This document shows positions 48,359 to 58,665 of a stretch of DNA of 64,000 bases, one piece after another. Both the position numbers and the translations under genes were made by a program. Below the pieces are notes generated by a model. The model did no database searches, had not been told where the DNA came from, and saw nothing but the letters and a program-made list of their open reading frames with translations. How positions within the stretch are numbered: the stretch's first letter is position 1; each line of letters opens with the position of its first letter. The stretch covers positions 82,446,757 to 82,510,756 of the forward strand of contig JAVHZZ010000010.1 of NCBI GenBank assembly GCA_036250195.1, written 5' to 3'. The stretch is from Mixophyes australis. Its lineage: Eukaryota > Chordata > Amphibia > Anura > Limnodynastidae.

Positions 48359-48501
48359 AGATTGTAAGCTTGAAAGCAGGGCGCTCTTACCTCTATGTCT
48401 GTATGTATTACCCAGTATTGTTTTATTAATGTTTGTTCCCAATTGTGAAGCGCTACGGAATTTACTGCCACTCTGTAAGAAAATGATGATGATGATGATT
48501 T
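48359..48501 (+). mobile_element. Short LINE-tail/SINE-like insertion with 8-bp target duplication
   Basis: Begins AGATTGTAAGCTTGAAAGC, contains TGTGAAGCGCTACGGAATTT, and ends AATGATGATGATGATGATT. TTCACCAT lies on both sides (48351-48358 and 48502-48509). The body resembles the SINE/LINE 3' tail (TGTAAGCTC ... GCGCTGCGGAAT ... GATGAT). A 5'-truncated retroinsertion is likely. Confidence 0.8.
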
Positions 48502-48918
48502 TTCACCATGCAATGTCTATGTTCTTTTGTCCATTTTAAACTTTTTTTTTCTGCCAGTTTCAAATGGCTTTTTCTTTGCAACTCTGCCTGTAAGGTGAGC
48601 ATCCCAGAGTCGTCTTTTTACTGTTGCAGATGACACTGGAATTTTAAGGAAGCCGCCAACTCAGGACCTGTGAGGCGTGTGTTTCCCAAACTGCAGACGC
48701 TGATGTAGTTCTCCTCCTGTGCAGCTGTGCCTCTGGGCCTCCCGCTTCTATTTCTATCCTAGTTAGATCCAGTGTGCACTTTTCTCTAAAGACAGTAGTG
48801 GGCACCTTTATATGGAATCTTCAGTTTCTTTTCCCTTCTGAAGCGGGGAACAGCCTTTATTCCTCAAAACAACAATAGACTGATGTGTGAGTTGAGAAAG
48901 CTGATTTGTTTTGCCCAT

Positions 48919-49268
48919 TTTTGAACCCGGAATTAGGACCAGGGGAGGGCTGGCAGACTTTAGCCCGGGGGGCAAGCACACAGCACTGGCCCATAAGTAG
49001 CAGACCATCCTTAAAGAGTGGTTTTTGGTACAATATATATTTATCTATATAAAAAGAGGCTATTTTAGTGTTGCTTAATCCATATATATATTTTTATGCC
49101 CTAGCCCAGAGCTGGATTAAGGCTCTGGGGGGCCTGGGCACTTTAGACAGGGTAATCCCCTATGATGTAGCATTGTTATCATTTTAGACAAATACACAGG
49201 CAATACTGTGTGCACTACTGTTAGGTGCACGTTGTTCTGCCTTCACAAGCAGTACACAGTGAAGCGGG
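48919..49268. other. Unannotated intergenic stretch
   Basis: Includes AGCTGGATTAAGGCTCTGGG, typical of a short dispersed repeat, and the presumed outer part of the Tc1 element. Confidence 0.4.
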
Positions 49269-49345
49269 ACATACCTCCCAACTGTCCTAAGTGAAACAGT
49301 CACCCAAATTCGGGACTGTCCCACCAGATTCAGGACAGTTGGCAG
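49269..49345. repeat. Family F repeat (ACTGTCC)
   Basis: ACATACCTCCCAACTGTCC opens, and CAGGACAGTTGGCAGAC closes; GGGACTGTCCC lies in the middle. Confidence 0.65.
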
Positions 49346-49501
49346 ACTGTCCTTCTCTCTCGTACCTGTCTTGTCACTGTCACCACTTGCGGCTGCTGGT
49401 TACTTTTATCTCATTTGCTGGTTGTCTGGATCCTGGAATATTGGAGACCCTATTTGGAAAACAAATGGGTACATAAAATTTAGAAAACTCCAACCAGTCC
49501 T

Positions 49502-49691
49502 GGGGGTAAATGTATTAACCTCCGGATTGTTGAACTCCCGCGAGTTCGCCGTCTTCAGCGCTTAAATTTGAAGCGGCGCTGCCTTGTAAAGGGAAACTTC
49601 CCTTTACAAGGCAGCGCCGCTTTAAATTTAAGCGCTGAAGACGGCGAACTCGCGGGAGTTCAACAATCCGGAGGTTAATACATTTACCCCC
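49502..49691. mobile_element. Family B palindromic MITE, copy 2
   Basis: GGGGGTAAATGTATTAACC at the left and GGTTAATACATTTACCCCC at the right. The arms ACTCGCGGGAGTTCAACA and complement, AAGCGGCGCTGCCTTGTAAA and complement, pair almost perfectly. Much less diverged than copy 1. Confidence 0.93.
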
Positions 49692-49978
49692 TAGAGTTAA
49701 ATCAATAGCACCCATGTTTTATAATTAGACCTCCCTCCAGCCACAACATTAAAATAATATTCACATTTGCTAAATCATAATTTGGCCCTTGCCAAAGTCG
49801 ATAGATCCTTACACTTGCCCATTTTTCCTGCTTCCAACACATTAGCTTCAAGAACTGACAGCTCATTTGCTGCCTAATATATCCCACCCGTTGAGAGGTG
49901 CCATTGTCACTAGATAATCAATATTATTTGCTTCACTTGTCAGTGGCTTTAATGTTGCGCCTGATCAGTTTGTGTATA
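49692..49978. other. Unannotated intergenic stretch
   Basis: Nothing recognised. Confidence 0.5.
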
Positions 49979-49983
49979 TGTGC

Positions 49984-50024
<41 letters not shown>

Positions 50025-50028
50025 TATA
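49979..50028. repeat. (TA)n microsatellite
   Basis: TA run after TGTGTATATGTGCG. Confidence 0.97.
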
Positions 50029-50973
50029 TTACATACATAAGTGATAAGTCATGGAGGGAAGACCCCCTGACTGGCAGCACATTTTGCACTGAAGAAATGG
50101 GAGTTATTACCCATGTGGGGAAGAACATGACCATCTCCCGCATGAGAAACAGAAGAACATGTACAAAGCAGCGATGTCCATATTCATGGGATGGGCAATT
50201 TACACAATACTGACAATGGAGCCACAACAAAAAAAAAACCCCAAAAACATATGGATGTCATTTCAAGCCACGGCTGACATATATTCAGGGTTTCAAGATC
50301 CAGACCCCATAAGATGGGCCTGCTGTTATCACTGCAAGTGCAAGCAAATTTCAGCATGCAACTGAAGGTACAGATTTTTGGGCAGCTAAAGAATTGGGAA
50401 ACGAATGAGTCCTAGTTCAGTTGTAATGAGCTATGCAAACAGCACTATCTAAATACCATTTAGAACAGTAAATAAAATTGTATAACTAAAACAGACTAGA
50501 GATAGATATGATAAAATCTACACTGTGCAGGCAGAAATCAGTAATATAACAGAATGTGATCCATGGAAGGAGAGGGAGCTATAAGCCATATAAAGAAAGA
50601 ATTAAAACAGAGATTCTTCCATATTATCTATTTTTAATTTGTGTGCCATCTGTCATGCACAGGCTAGTCACTAAACAAATGCTACATAAATTAATCAGAA
50701 ATCTGAAACAATTTTGTACATGCTTTAATTAATGTATTGATCAGCTTATGCAAAAGACATTATTCAGACAACTGAATTGATGTAGATTTGTACAGAAATA
50801 AAATAAATGGACCAGTACATGGCTGTGCTCTCCTGTATCACACGCGTGCATGTATAAAGCAGGAGTAAAATGACTGAGTTGGACTGATATTCAAGTGAAA
50901 TAGATTGACATAACGATTAAGCCAAACAAGTGACAAGTGGAACCAAGGACAAGGGCGAGATGAAGGTGCACAT
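50029..50973. other. Unannotated intergenic stretch
   Basis: Nothing recognised. Confidence 0.5.
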
Positions 50974-51160
50974 GGAGCATGGTGGCACAGTGGTTAGCAT
51001 TTCTGCCTCGCAGAGCTTAAAATTAAAATTAACCCGTGTATGTGTGTATTGGGGAGGTAGACTTTTTACGCTCCGATGGGACAGGGACTGATGTGTATAA
51101 CAAATAATCTCTGGACAGCGCTGCAAAATTGATGGTGCTATATAAAAGGTAATAATAATT
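50974..51160 (+). mobile_element. tRNA-derived SINE, copy 11 (core deleted)
   Basis: Head GCATGGTGGCACAGTGGTTAG is followed directly by a damaged second half (GGGACAGGGACTGATGTG, GGTGCTATATAAAAGG); about 150 bp of core is missing. Confidence 0.85.
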
Positions 51161-51458
51161 TGCTTTTACCCTGTTTTGCCCCCAACTTGAGTTGTGATTC
51201 TTTTACCAGCCACTAAACATAAGATAATGGATATTTAATCCGTATGAGGATCTCGTGGCCGGGCATGACTTCTTCATGTAGCACAGATGGGAAAAACAGT
51301 GTAAACCGTGTCTGTACTTCATTCAGCATTCACCCTGCACTACCTCAAGTGGCCGAGTGAATAATGATCTCTTGTTAAAATTCCGTTCCGGTTGCATTCT
51401 CCACAGCACCAGTGGAGGGCAGAATAGCCATCCGACCTATCGTAATTTAAAAACATCT
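51161..51458. other. Unannotated intergenic stretch
   Basis: Nothing recognised. Confidence 0.5.
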
Positions 51459-51655
51459 GGGGTAAGTGTATCAAGCTGCGAGTTTCCAGTAGGTTTAAAA
51501 AGTGGAGATGTTGCCTATAGCAACCAATCAGATTCTAACTATCATTTTGCAGAATGTACTAAATAAATGATAACTAGAATCTGATTGGTTGCTATAGGCA
51601 ACATCTCCACTTTTCAAACCCGATGGAAACTCGCAGCTTGATACATTTACCCCCC
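51459..51655. mobile_element. Family A palindromic MITE, copy 13
   Basis: GGGGTAAGTGTATCAAGCTG at the left and CAGCTTGATACATTTACCCC at the right; extra CGAGTTTCCAGTAGG arms distinguish this subtype, shared with the copy at 30814. Confidence 0.93.
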
Positions 51656-54023
51656 TGGGGTTCCTCAGACACTGGTGCTTCTACCTGATAAATTAAATTA
51701 TTAATTAGAGTTTAATTTATAGTTTATAGTATAACAATGTATTAGGAATGAATAAAACATATTCAAAACTAGCTAGAATGTGAAAATTCTAAACATTTAA
51801 TGACATGAAAGATGTATTAGTAAACACATACATACACCTTAGGGGGTTCTTGGAATAACCAAGCGGAGTCATTGGAAAAAGAGAAGCATTGCAGCCAAGC
51901 CCACTGAACCTGCCACTGGGAAAGTTAATACTGTTGAGAAGGGTACTGCAGAAAATGGGCAATGCCTTTACAATGAGACTAAAGGTGATGAGGAGGGCTA
52001 TAAATCCGGTAGTGTAAGGATCAGTGTGCAGAGACACACTCTAATTTCTCTATGGACTGCTGCCTGCTCTGACCTCTGCATTGGACTCTGACTACTACAT
52101 GGAGACTGCCTACTCTGACCTATTGTTTAAACGCAGTATAAACTTGCTCCATCATGAAGTTTCTCCTTCCCTAGAAGCTTTCTGATTGGCTACCGGCAAT
52201 TTATAGTGCAAAGGCTCCATGCTGCTGTGCCCACGATATGTGCAGTACTATTGTATCTGTGGAACTCCTGCTGAGTGTTTAGTCTACTGTCTGACGTCAC
52301 AGTATTTGCAAGTCCAACAGAAAGAGCTGCCAGCTTAGAGAAAGCTGATAGTCTTGCTGAAAGAGCTGCCAATCTAACAAGGAGTGCTGCCAGGTTACTA
52401 GAAAGAGCTGCCAGAATCACAGAGGGGAACTGCCATTCCTAGTGGGGAGTCTGCCATTGCCAGAGTAAGCTGTCAGAGGTGGAGTGCAAGGTGCAAGAGG
52501 TCAACATGGTGTCCAGGTCCGGTTCATAGGGAGTTCAAGTCCATTCTGAAGATCCAGATGGAGTCCAGAATCCTTCCGTTTATTTGCAGAATTACCTGAT
52601 CTGTTTCAGTTATTTCAGATGCCTGCTTGTGACACTGTTTCTACCTTGCAGCTTATTGAGGAGGACCAATGAGGACCAATTCAGGCCTTTGATTTGTATT
52701 TCAAGATCCCACCAGGTTTCCAGAACTGATCAGTGTCCACGGCAAATGTGAGTAGCCTGCTAGTTACTGCACAGCACTCCACAAGGGGTAACCATTAGTA
52801 CTGAGGCCTGTCTGAGCTAGAGGTCTGGTCTTGCTCTGCACACAGCTTTACCTATTATTATTTAAAGGCTAATACCCACATCACTGTCTTCTTCCTATTA
52901 TCAATTATTATACTTGCTGGAAATACTAGCCAAATCATTATCTTCTTCTTCTTAGCGATAGTTATTAGTGCTGGGACTACAATACATGTTTTTCCTCTTC
53001 GACAACAACATTCTTCCTTGTTCTTATTATAAACGCGACTCAGTGTAACCCTTGTCGTTGTCTTCATATTATAGTTGATGCAGTGATCACCTCCACTACA
53101 TGCTGCTACTCCATATTTTTCTAAATCAGAGAATGGATTATACTTAGAGTTCAATTCTTTGGGTTCTAGTAGTTTGTTTCTTATTTAATCTACTCTCCTC
53201 CAGAAGCCAATTCAGGGTGTGTGTCTGTAGGTCTAAATGTGAATATTACCACCAGTAAGCTCACACCCAAAGTGTGAGTGGTCACATGCAAAAAAATAAA
53301 ACATTTAACATGTGCGTTATGAGTCAAAAGATGAAGTGTAATAATAAGTTATTACTGTAACTACTGATTACATGCCACTGTCATTATAATTTATTGTCAT
53401 TGTGGATTCTTCCATTGTAACCAGTGTTGTTGTTGCTGATTATTCTACTGAACGCTACTGCTTTATGTCATTAGTGAATACTATATCAACCTGTTCTTGT
53501 TTAGGTAATCTTTAGCACTGGAATTGTATCATTTCCTTATTTGCATCTCAGGGTTACAGTTATCTCAGACATTTAATCTTTGCAGAGGACAAAGTCCTTT
53601 TCTCTTAATCCTTATTTACTAACTTATTGTACTTTCAGTTACCTGGCCATTCAATAAACATGACAAGTGGCTTAACTTTTACTTGTGTCATCACCAGCCA
53701 CATATTGTGAGTCAGGTTGGGGCTTCCCAAGTCACCCCCAGGATGGAGGCATTGCATTAGAGATGAGGAAAGACTAACCCGACTATGAAATGCACCACCC
53801 CTTTAGGGCTACATATAAATTTGAATTATATCTATAAAAAGAGGACACACATTGCACTATATTCAATTTGCTAGATCAATATACACTGCCTATCTGGGTG
53901 TGCACTCACAAGAACAGCCATCTTCTCCTGTAAAGGACACCATCTTGTTGCCAAAATGACTGCTAGTTATTCCATTCTAGTCATAATAAACACAAAATAT
54001 TTCTTTAGAGGACTATGCAGATT
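51656..54023. other. Unclassified 2.3-kb stretch, possibly an old retroelement
   Basis: Contains six or so AGAGCTGCCA or GCTGCCA units at 52318-52450, several GACTGCTGCCTGCTCTGACC-like blocks near 52058-52120, and an AATAAACATG signal near 53655. It has a sense of LTR/leader sequence but I found no matching termini, primer site or protein domain. Confidence 0.35.
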
Positions 54024-54797
54024 GGGCATCACGGTGGATTAGTGGTTAGCACTTCTGCCTCACAGCACTGGGGTCATGAGTATGATTCCCGACCATGGCC
54101 TTATCTGTGTGGAGTTTGTATGTTGTCCCCGTGCTTGCGTGGGTTTCCTCCGGGTGCTCCGGTTTCCTCCCACACTCCAAAAACATACTGGTAGGTTAAT
54201 TGTCTGCTATTAAATTAGCAGATAATAGTGGGTACACACTACAGCGTTTTCGTCCAATAATCGTCTCAACCAGCCGACATACAACTGCTCGTTCAAAACT
54301 CGGGTCAGTGTGTGCAGTGACACGATGGTCGAAAGTCTGCCCAAATGGACGATTGTCGCCTCATTTGGTTGGTCGTACCGTTAAATATTTTCGTTCCAAT
54401 CTCGTTTCCGTTGTGTAGTGTGTATAAACTTCCGACCGATATTGCTTCAGTGTGTACGAAATTGCAATCATTGCTCACAACAACATGGCTGTAAAAAGTC
54501 GCTAAAGGGACGTCCGCTCTTCCCTTTAACGTCTAAAACAACGCTAGTGTGTATGCAGTCCATGGACCGAGCGATCGGACCATCGGTCGCATGTAAAATC
54601 GATCAGCATAAAAAGTTGGTGGAAAATTCTGTAGTGTGTACCCAGCTTTAGTCTCTCTCTGTCTGTGTGTGTGTGTATGTTAGGGGATTTAGATTGTAAG
54701 CTCCAACAGGGCAGGGACTGATGTGAATGAGTTCTCTGTACAGCTCTGTGGCATTAGTGGTGCTATATAAATAAATAGATGATGATGATGATTGTAT
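54024..54797 (+). mobile_element. tRNA-derived SINE, copy 12, split by a family D element
   Basis: First part GGGCATCACGGTGGATTAGT to TTGTCTGCTATTAAATTA; second part GTCTCTCTCTGTCTGTGTG to GGTGCTATATAAATAAATAG with GATGATGATG. The two parts join into a standard copy when the family D insertion is removed. Confidence 0.92.
54226..54650 (+). mobile_element. Family D element, copy 1 (nested in SINE)
   Basis: Starts near AGTGGGTACACACTACAGCG and ends TGTAGTGTGTACCCAGCTTTA; the terminal GGGTACACACTAC is an inverted repeat. Interior blocks include AAAGGGACGTCCGCTCTTCC and GCAGTCCATGGACCGAGCG. The whole is the reverse complement of the element at 61622-62048. It has no coding capacity of its own, so it is a non-autonomous DNA transposon. 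Confidence 0.88.
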
Positions 54798-55680
54798 AAA
54801 AAATCCTACCTAATGGTACCTTCACAGGAACCAAGCCAAAATATATTTGAGAGGAGCTGAAAGTTGCCTGGTACATGATGAATTCTACCAATTATGTGTT
54901 GTCAGTCTGTAAAAAAAAATAAAAATGATATAACATTAAGTCAACAGAATTTACACATACCCAGTATTTCACCAAGGGAAATATACCTTCTTATAGTCTA
55001 TATACCTTAACCCTTTCCTGCTCAGTCTTTCCGAAGTACGATGTAGCTTCTACCTCCTGTTAATGATAACACTTAGTTCCAGTGCACCAGCTGGGAACCA
55101 ATTCAAGCAGTTATAGGCTAGTTCCATCTAAAATATCATTTTTATACATACTAACCTGCCCCTTCCCCCCAAGGGAACGCCATGCCATGGACTCCTGCTA
55201 TTCAGGAAAACTCAGCCATGTCTTGTAACAATATCTTGTCCAGTCACTGAGTGACAATATGGTTATGTCATTGACATCAGAGCTTATGCTAATGCATGTT
55301 AACACAAGCTCTTTTCATTAAAAATAAACAAACAGAAGCTCAAAATAGCATCACTATAATCTCTAGAAGTTGCTGAATACATTGAAGCATTTATCTGTTT
55401 AGCTGTACTGTGTAAAAATACAAAAGGCAACAATATGATTTTCCCTTATATAATCCAAATAAAATATGTATTGCAGTACTGTTCAAATCTATCATACAGA
55501 GCAGAGGGACGGACACAGACAGAGGACTCACTATGAGCGGCTCCCTAAAGAGACCAGGAGCTGCAGGAGAGATACAATAAGAAAGGTTTTATATTTACAT
55601 ATTTAACCGCTAACAATCATTTAGCACTGATATACTAAAACAGGACATGGAACAAGCAAAATAGTTGTTCTGTGGACTAA
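54798..55680. other. Unannotated intergenic stretch
   Basis: Nothing recognised. Confidence 0.5.
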
Positions 55681-57261
55681 GGCTGGGTACACACTATACA
55701 AAATTTCTCCTGATGCGATATCATTAACAATTTTACCAATGATTAAAAATAAAAAAGTCCCAATCAGCATGCAGATTCATGTGTACACACTATACATGAT
55801 TTACCTTCAGATCTGTGCTCTTCATCTGTCGCAACCATCGGCTGAAAAGATTGTGACTCCGCACACTCCATATAGATCTATGGACACCACCGGTCATGAG
55901 TGCAAACACACTGCAGAACTGGAACGACACTGTTCTATTGTTGAACAAGATTTTTAGTCCAGTTAAAAAAACCAAATGAAACAATACTATGTACTTTGGA
56001 ACGATAACACTGCTCAACAAAATGTATCTTTTTTTCTGTTGTCCAGGAACTTTAAAAGGATTTGGGGTATATCAGTGGTGCTTATTTCAGAAATGTAATC
56101 CGTTTTTCGCAATTCGCTAGTTTTCGAGATATGTGAGGTACTATTCTAGCAGCTAAGTGCTTTTTCCGCAACATCTGCGTTGCTGCTGATATCCATGGGT
56201 GGATCATTTTTGGGTTGTCTTTTTAAATGAATGTTTCCTTTAACATAACATGTTGTGCAGCTTATTACACTTTGGTTAAACATATAAATAATGTCAATAT
56301 AACTTTATTTTATTTTTTTAAATGAATTCCTCCCGTAGAAGCTGTTTGAATGACCAAGACGTATTCTGCTACATATAGAAGCTATATTCTTGTGAAACAA
56401 AGAAAACCCATCAACAGCTTTGTGAAACAAGTTTAATTGGCATATTTTGGGATCAAATTAGGAGACCAGGACAAGGCATGGGCACCACATAAGGTTTGCA
56501 AACCATGTGTAGAGGACCTACGACACTGGGAAAATGGTAAACGGAAAAGCTTAAGCTTTGGGGTGCCCATGGTTCGGAGAGGTATGGAGAGAAAATTTGT
56601 GAATTAATAAGAGCATAAAAGTGCACTTCCTGCATAGCCACCTAGACAAATTCCGACACAACCTTGGTGATTTTAGTGAAGAACAAGGGGAGCGGTTTCA
56701 CCAGGACATCAAGGTGATGGGGGAGAGATACCAAGGCAGTTGGGACATACATATGATGGTGGACTACTGTTGGAACCCCAGCGGGATTGTTCTAAGTTAC
56801 AGTACAAAAGAAAATCCTACAGGCAGCGTTATTGAAAGGTATAAGAAAATTCACGATTGAAAATTTGCTTTACAAATGATTTTTACAGGATTTTCTAACT
56901 TATTAGTTGTAATTATTGTAAGGAATTGTGTGTGTGCTTCAGAAAAAATAAAATGTGTTCATTTTGTGCAATTACCTATGTATTATTTAAGATCATACCC
57001 ATGTGATCACGCTAAATCGCCAGTTTTCAACGAATTTGCGTGACTGTAGTCAATCTGGGAAATATAATTGCATATTTGGAATCAGCACCAAAGACTGGTC
57101 CTAAACCAACTTTAACATGTTGGGCAGCAAAAATGCTGTTGACCAGTGTAACCGTTCATCCTTGCAGTGTACACACTAATGCAATATCGGATTGAACGGT
57201 CGTTTATCGTTTGATTGCCCCGATAATCGGCTGAAAACATTGTAGTATGTACCCAGCCTTA
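55681..57261. mobile_element. Family D element, copy 2 (1.58 kb, contains a gene fossil)
   Basis: Ends TAAGGCTGGGTACACACTA and TAGTATGTACCCAGCCTTA are inverted repeats, with the terminal TA consistent with a TA target duplication. The interior differs from copies 1 and 3. It carries ATCGGCTGAAAA blocks near both ends and, in the middle, a broken protein gene (56322-56860). Either the gene belongs to this element or it arrived as a later insertion. Confidence 0.7.
56322..56860 (+). pseudogene. Broken, internally deleted copy of an uncharacterised multi-copy protein family
   Basis: An ATG at 56322 opens MNSSRRSCLNDQDVFCYI. After a short frameshift the frame continues as KQRKPINSFVKQV, stop, LAYFGIKLGDQDKAWAPHKV, CKPCVEDLRHWENGKRKSLS and FGVPMV. 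Then a large piece is missing. The reading resumes with KVHFLHSHLDKFRHNLGDFS, EEQGERFHQDIKVMGERYQG and DIHMMVDYCWN, ending at 56860. I recognise these blocks, in this order, from long uncharacterised proteins that occur in many copies in arthropod, cnidarian and some vertebrate gene sets; I know no assigned function or domain name. The FCYIC and VCKPCVEDLRHW cysteines suggest a zinc-binding segment. Full-length relatives are several hundred residues, so well over half is deleted here. Confidence 0.75.
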
Positions 57262-57552
57262 GTATCCTATTCCTCAACAAATAACAAACTATTTATTCAT
57301 TGTTTGTCTGGTTCTTGAATTTGAATATTTGAAAATTTTATTTAAGGTGAATCTGTGTTTAAAATATTACTTTAAAATAAAAACACAACAGCTGTTTACA
57401 TTTGTAGGGACAACAGCTACAACTAGCTTTAACTGTATGCAATGCTGACACAGACATTCCTGCTCTAGGTGCCATAACAGATTCTTGGAACTGCGGATGA
57501 CCACTATAAGGGTAAGAAACGAGCAAAAACACAAGTGGCAGGGACATTTGTA
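57262..57552. other. Unannotated intergenic stretch
   Basis: Nothing recognised. Confidence 0.5.
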
Positions 57553-57897
57553 GGCAGCATGGTGGCTTAGTGGTTAGCACTTCTGCCTCACAGCACTGGG
57601 GTCATGAGTTCGATTCCCAACCATGGCCTTGTCTGTGTGGAGTTTGTATGTTCTCCCTGTGTTTGTGTGGGTTTCCTCCAGGTGCTCTGGTTTCCTCCCA
57701 CACTCCAAAAACATACTGGTTGGTTAATTAGCTGCTATTAAATTGCCCTTAGCCTCTCTCAGTCTGTGTGTGTGCATGTTAGGGAATTTAGACTGTAAGC
57801 TCCAATGGGGCAGGGACTGATGTGAATGAGTTCTCTGTACAGCGCGCGCTGCGGAATTACTGGTGCTATATAAATAAATGGTGATGATGATGATGAT
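57553..57897 (+). mobile_element. tRNA-derived SINE, copy 13
   Basis: Complete: GGCAGCATGGTGGCTTAGTG to GGTGCTATATAAATAAATGG and GATGATGATGATGA. A small CGCG duplication is present in the CAGCGCGCGCTGCGG part of the tail. Confidence 0.95.
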
Positions 57898-58539
57898 AGT
57901 ACAGGTTAAGGGGTCCAGAATAGACATATGCAAATTGTATATGTAGTTATGGATATAAATGAGAAAACTACATACGAAACATTATTCATTTAAATAAAAA
58001 TGCAATATTTATAATAATTCATAATACATCAAACATTGTTTTAAGTATCAAAATACATTAGGTAATGAATGATAATATATAATGATATGACAATGAAAAA
58101 TAATTAAAGTCTTTCATAAAAATAAAACTATAATGTACAAATAAAAACTAGTAAGCTGTGTAACAACAAATAACTGCAGTGTAACATAAATATGCATAAT
58201 GGAAGATAAAAAAATACATTTCATCCTATAGAGAAGACGAGCTCTCCCTCTACATTCACCTCTGTAACTGAAAGCAAATGTCACTGCTGCAATCATGCCA
58301 TTGCCATAAGCTAGTCTGTACCAGCAGGGGTCGCTGTGCTCAGGTTGTCCCATTATAGGATGTAGGTGCAATATATGTGCCAACACAATACACAATACAT
58401 ATTATTTACAAATATAAATCCATTTATAACGTTAGGTTGCAACTATTTATAATCTAATTTACTTTTTTTTTTTACATATGAACAGTTTCCATGTTGGTGT
58501 CTGGCTGTTGTCTCTTTGCTGTCCGTGTGAATAAAGTTA
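57898..58539. other. AT-rich upstream flank of TOLLIP
   Basis: Strongly AT-rich up to about 58480, then rising GC into the promoter. No repeat family was recognised. Confidence 0.55.
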
Positions 58540-58665
58540 TTGCACAGTTGTCTCCTTCAGGTTGTGCGCATGCGCGCAGGGCTGGGTCAGGTGACTGTGT
58601 GTCACACGGTGCAGACAGAACAGGAAGTGTCGGAGAGCAGAGGAGACAGCGGCCGCCCGAGCACC
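58540..58665 (+). promoter_or_regulatory. TOLLIP: TOLLIP proximal promoter and 5' UTR, CpG-rich, with NRF1-like and ETS-like sites
   Basis: This short segment is locally rich in CpG in an otherwise CpG-poor landscape. It contains TGCGCATGCGCG at 58565-58576, which fits the palindromic NRF1 consensus. It also contains ACAGGAAGTG at 58620-58629, an ETS/GABP-type core, and an AGGTGAC half-site at 58590. No TATA box is seen. NRF1 plus ETS sites just upstream of the start are typical of TATA-less housekeeping promoters, which fits broadly expressed TOLLIP. The sites are read by eye; binding is inferred. Confidence 0.6.

Larger units (their letters stand above)
46717..48918 (-). pseudogene. Tc1/mariner-like transposase pseudogene, interrupted three times
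   Basis: Read on the minus strand, the ORF starts MGKTNQLSQLTHQSIVVLRN (48918). It continues through a helix-turn-helix region, then DESRFEVFGSKRR, NVMVWGYFGAG, QDKDPKH, SPDFNPIE and LWEELQKLW, and ends ICKAVIAANGGF near 46760 with a stop at 46717-46719. This is the order of a Tc1 transposase. The three catalytic positions of the DD34E triad (D in DESRF, D in QDKDPKH, E in NPIE) are all still visible. In-frame stops and at least one frameshift (right after QDKDPKH) make it dead. Three insertions split it: 47118-47427, 47654-48333 and 48359-48501. Its normal length would be about 340 residues. The transposon's terminal repeats could not be fixed by eye. Confidence 0.92.
40480..58665. other. 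BRSK2-TOLLIP intergenic region (divergent genes)
   Basis: About 18.2 kb separate the two start codons, which face away from each other. The region includes both promoters. Otherwise it consists of SINEs, MITEs, the nested Tc1 locus, a solo LTR, a family D element with a gene fossil, and unique AT-rich DNA. No additional protein-coding gene was found. Confidence 0.85.

Noticed and set aside
52190..52420. Ala/Leu-rich minus-strand ORF
   Set aside because: It translates the AGAGCTGCCA short repeats and does not look like a real protein.
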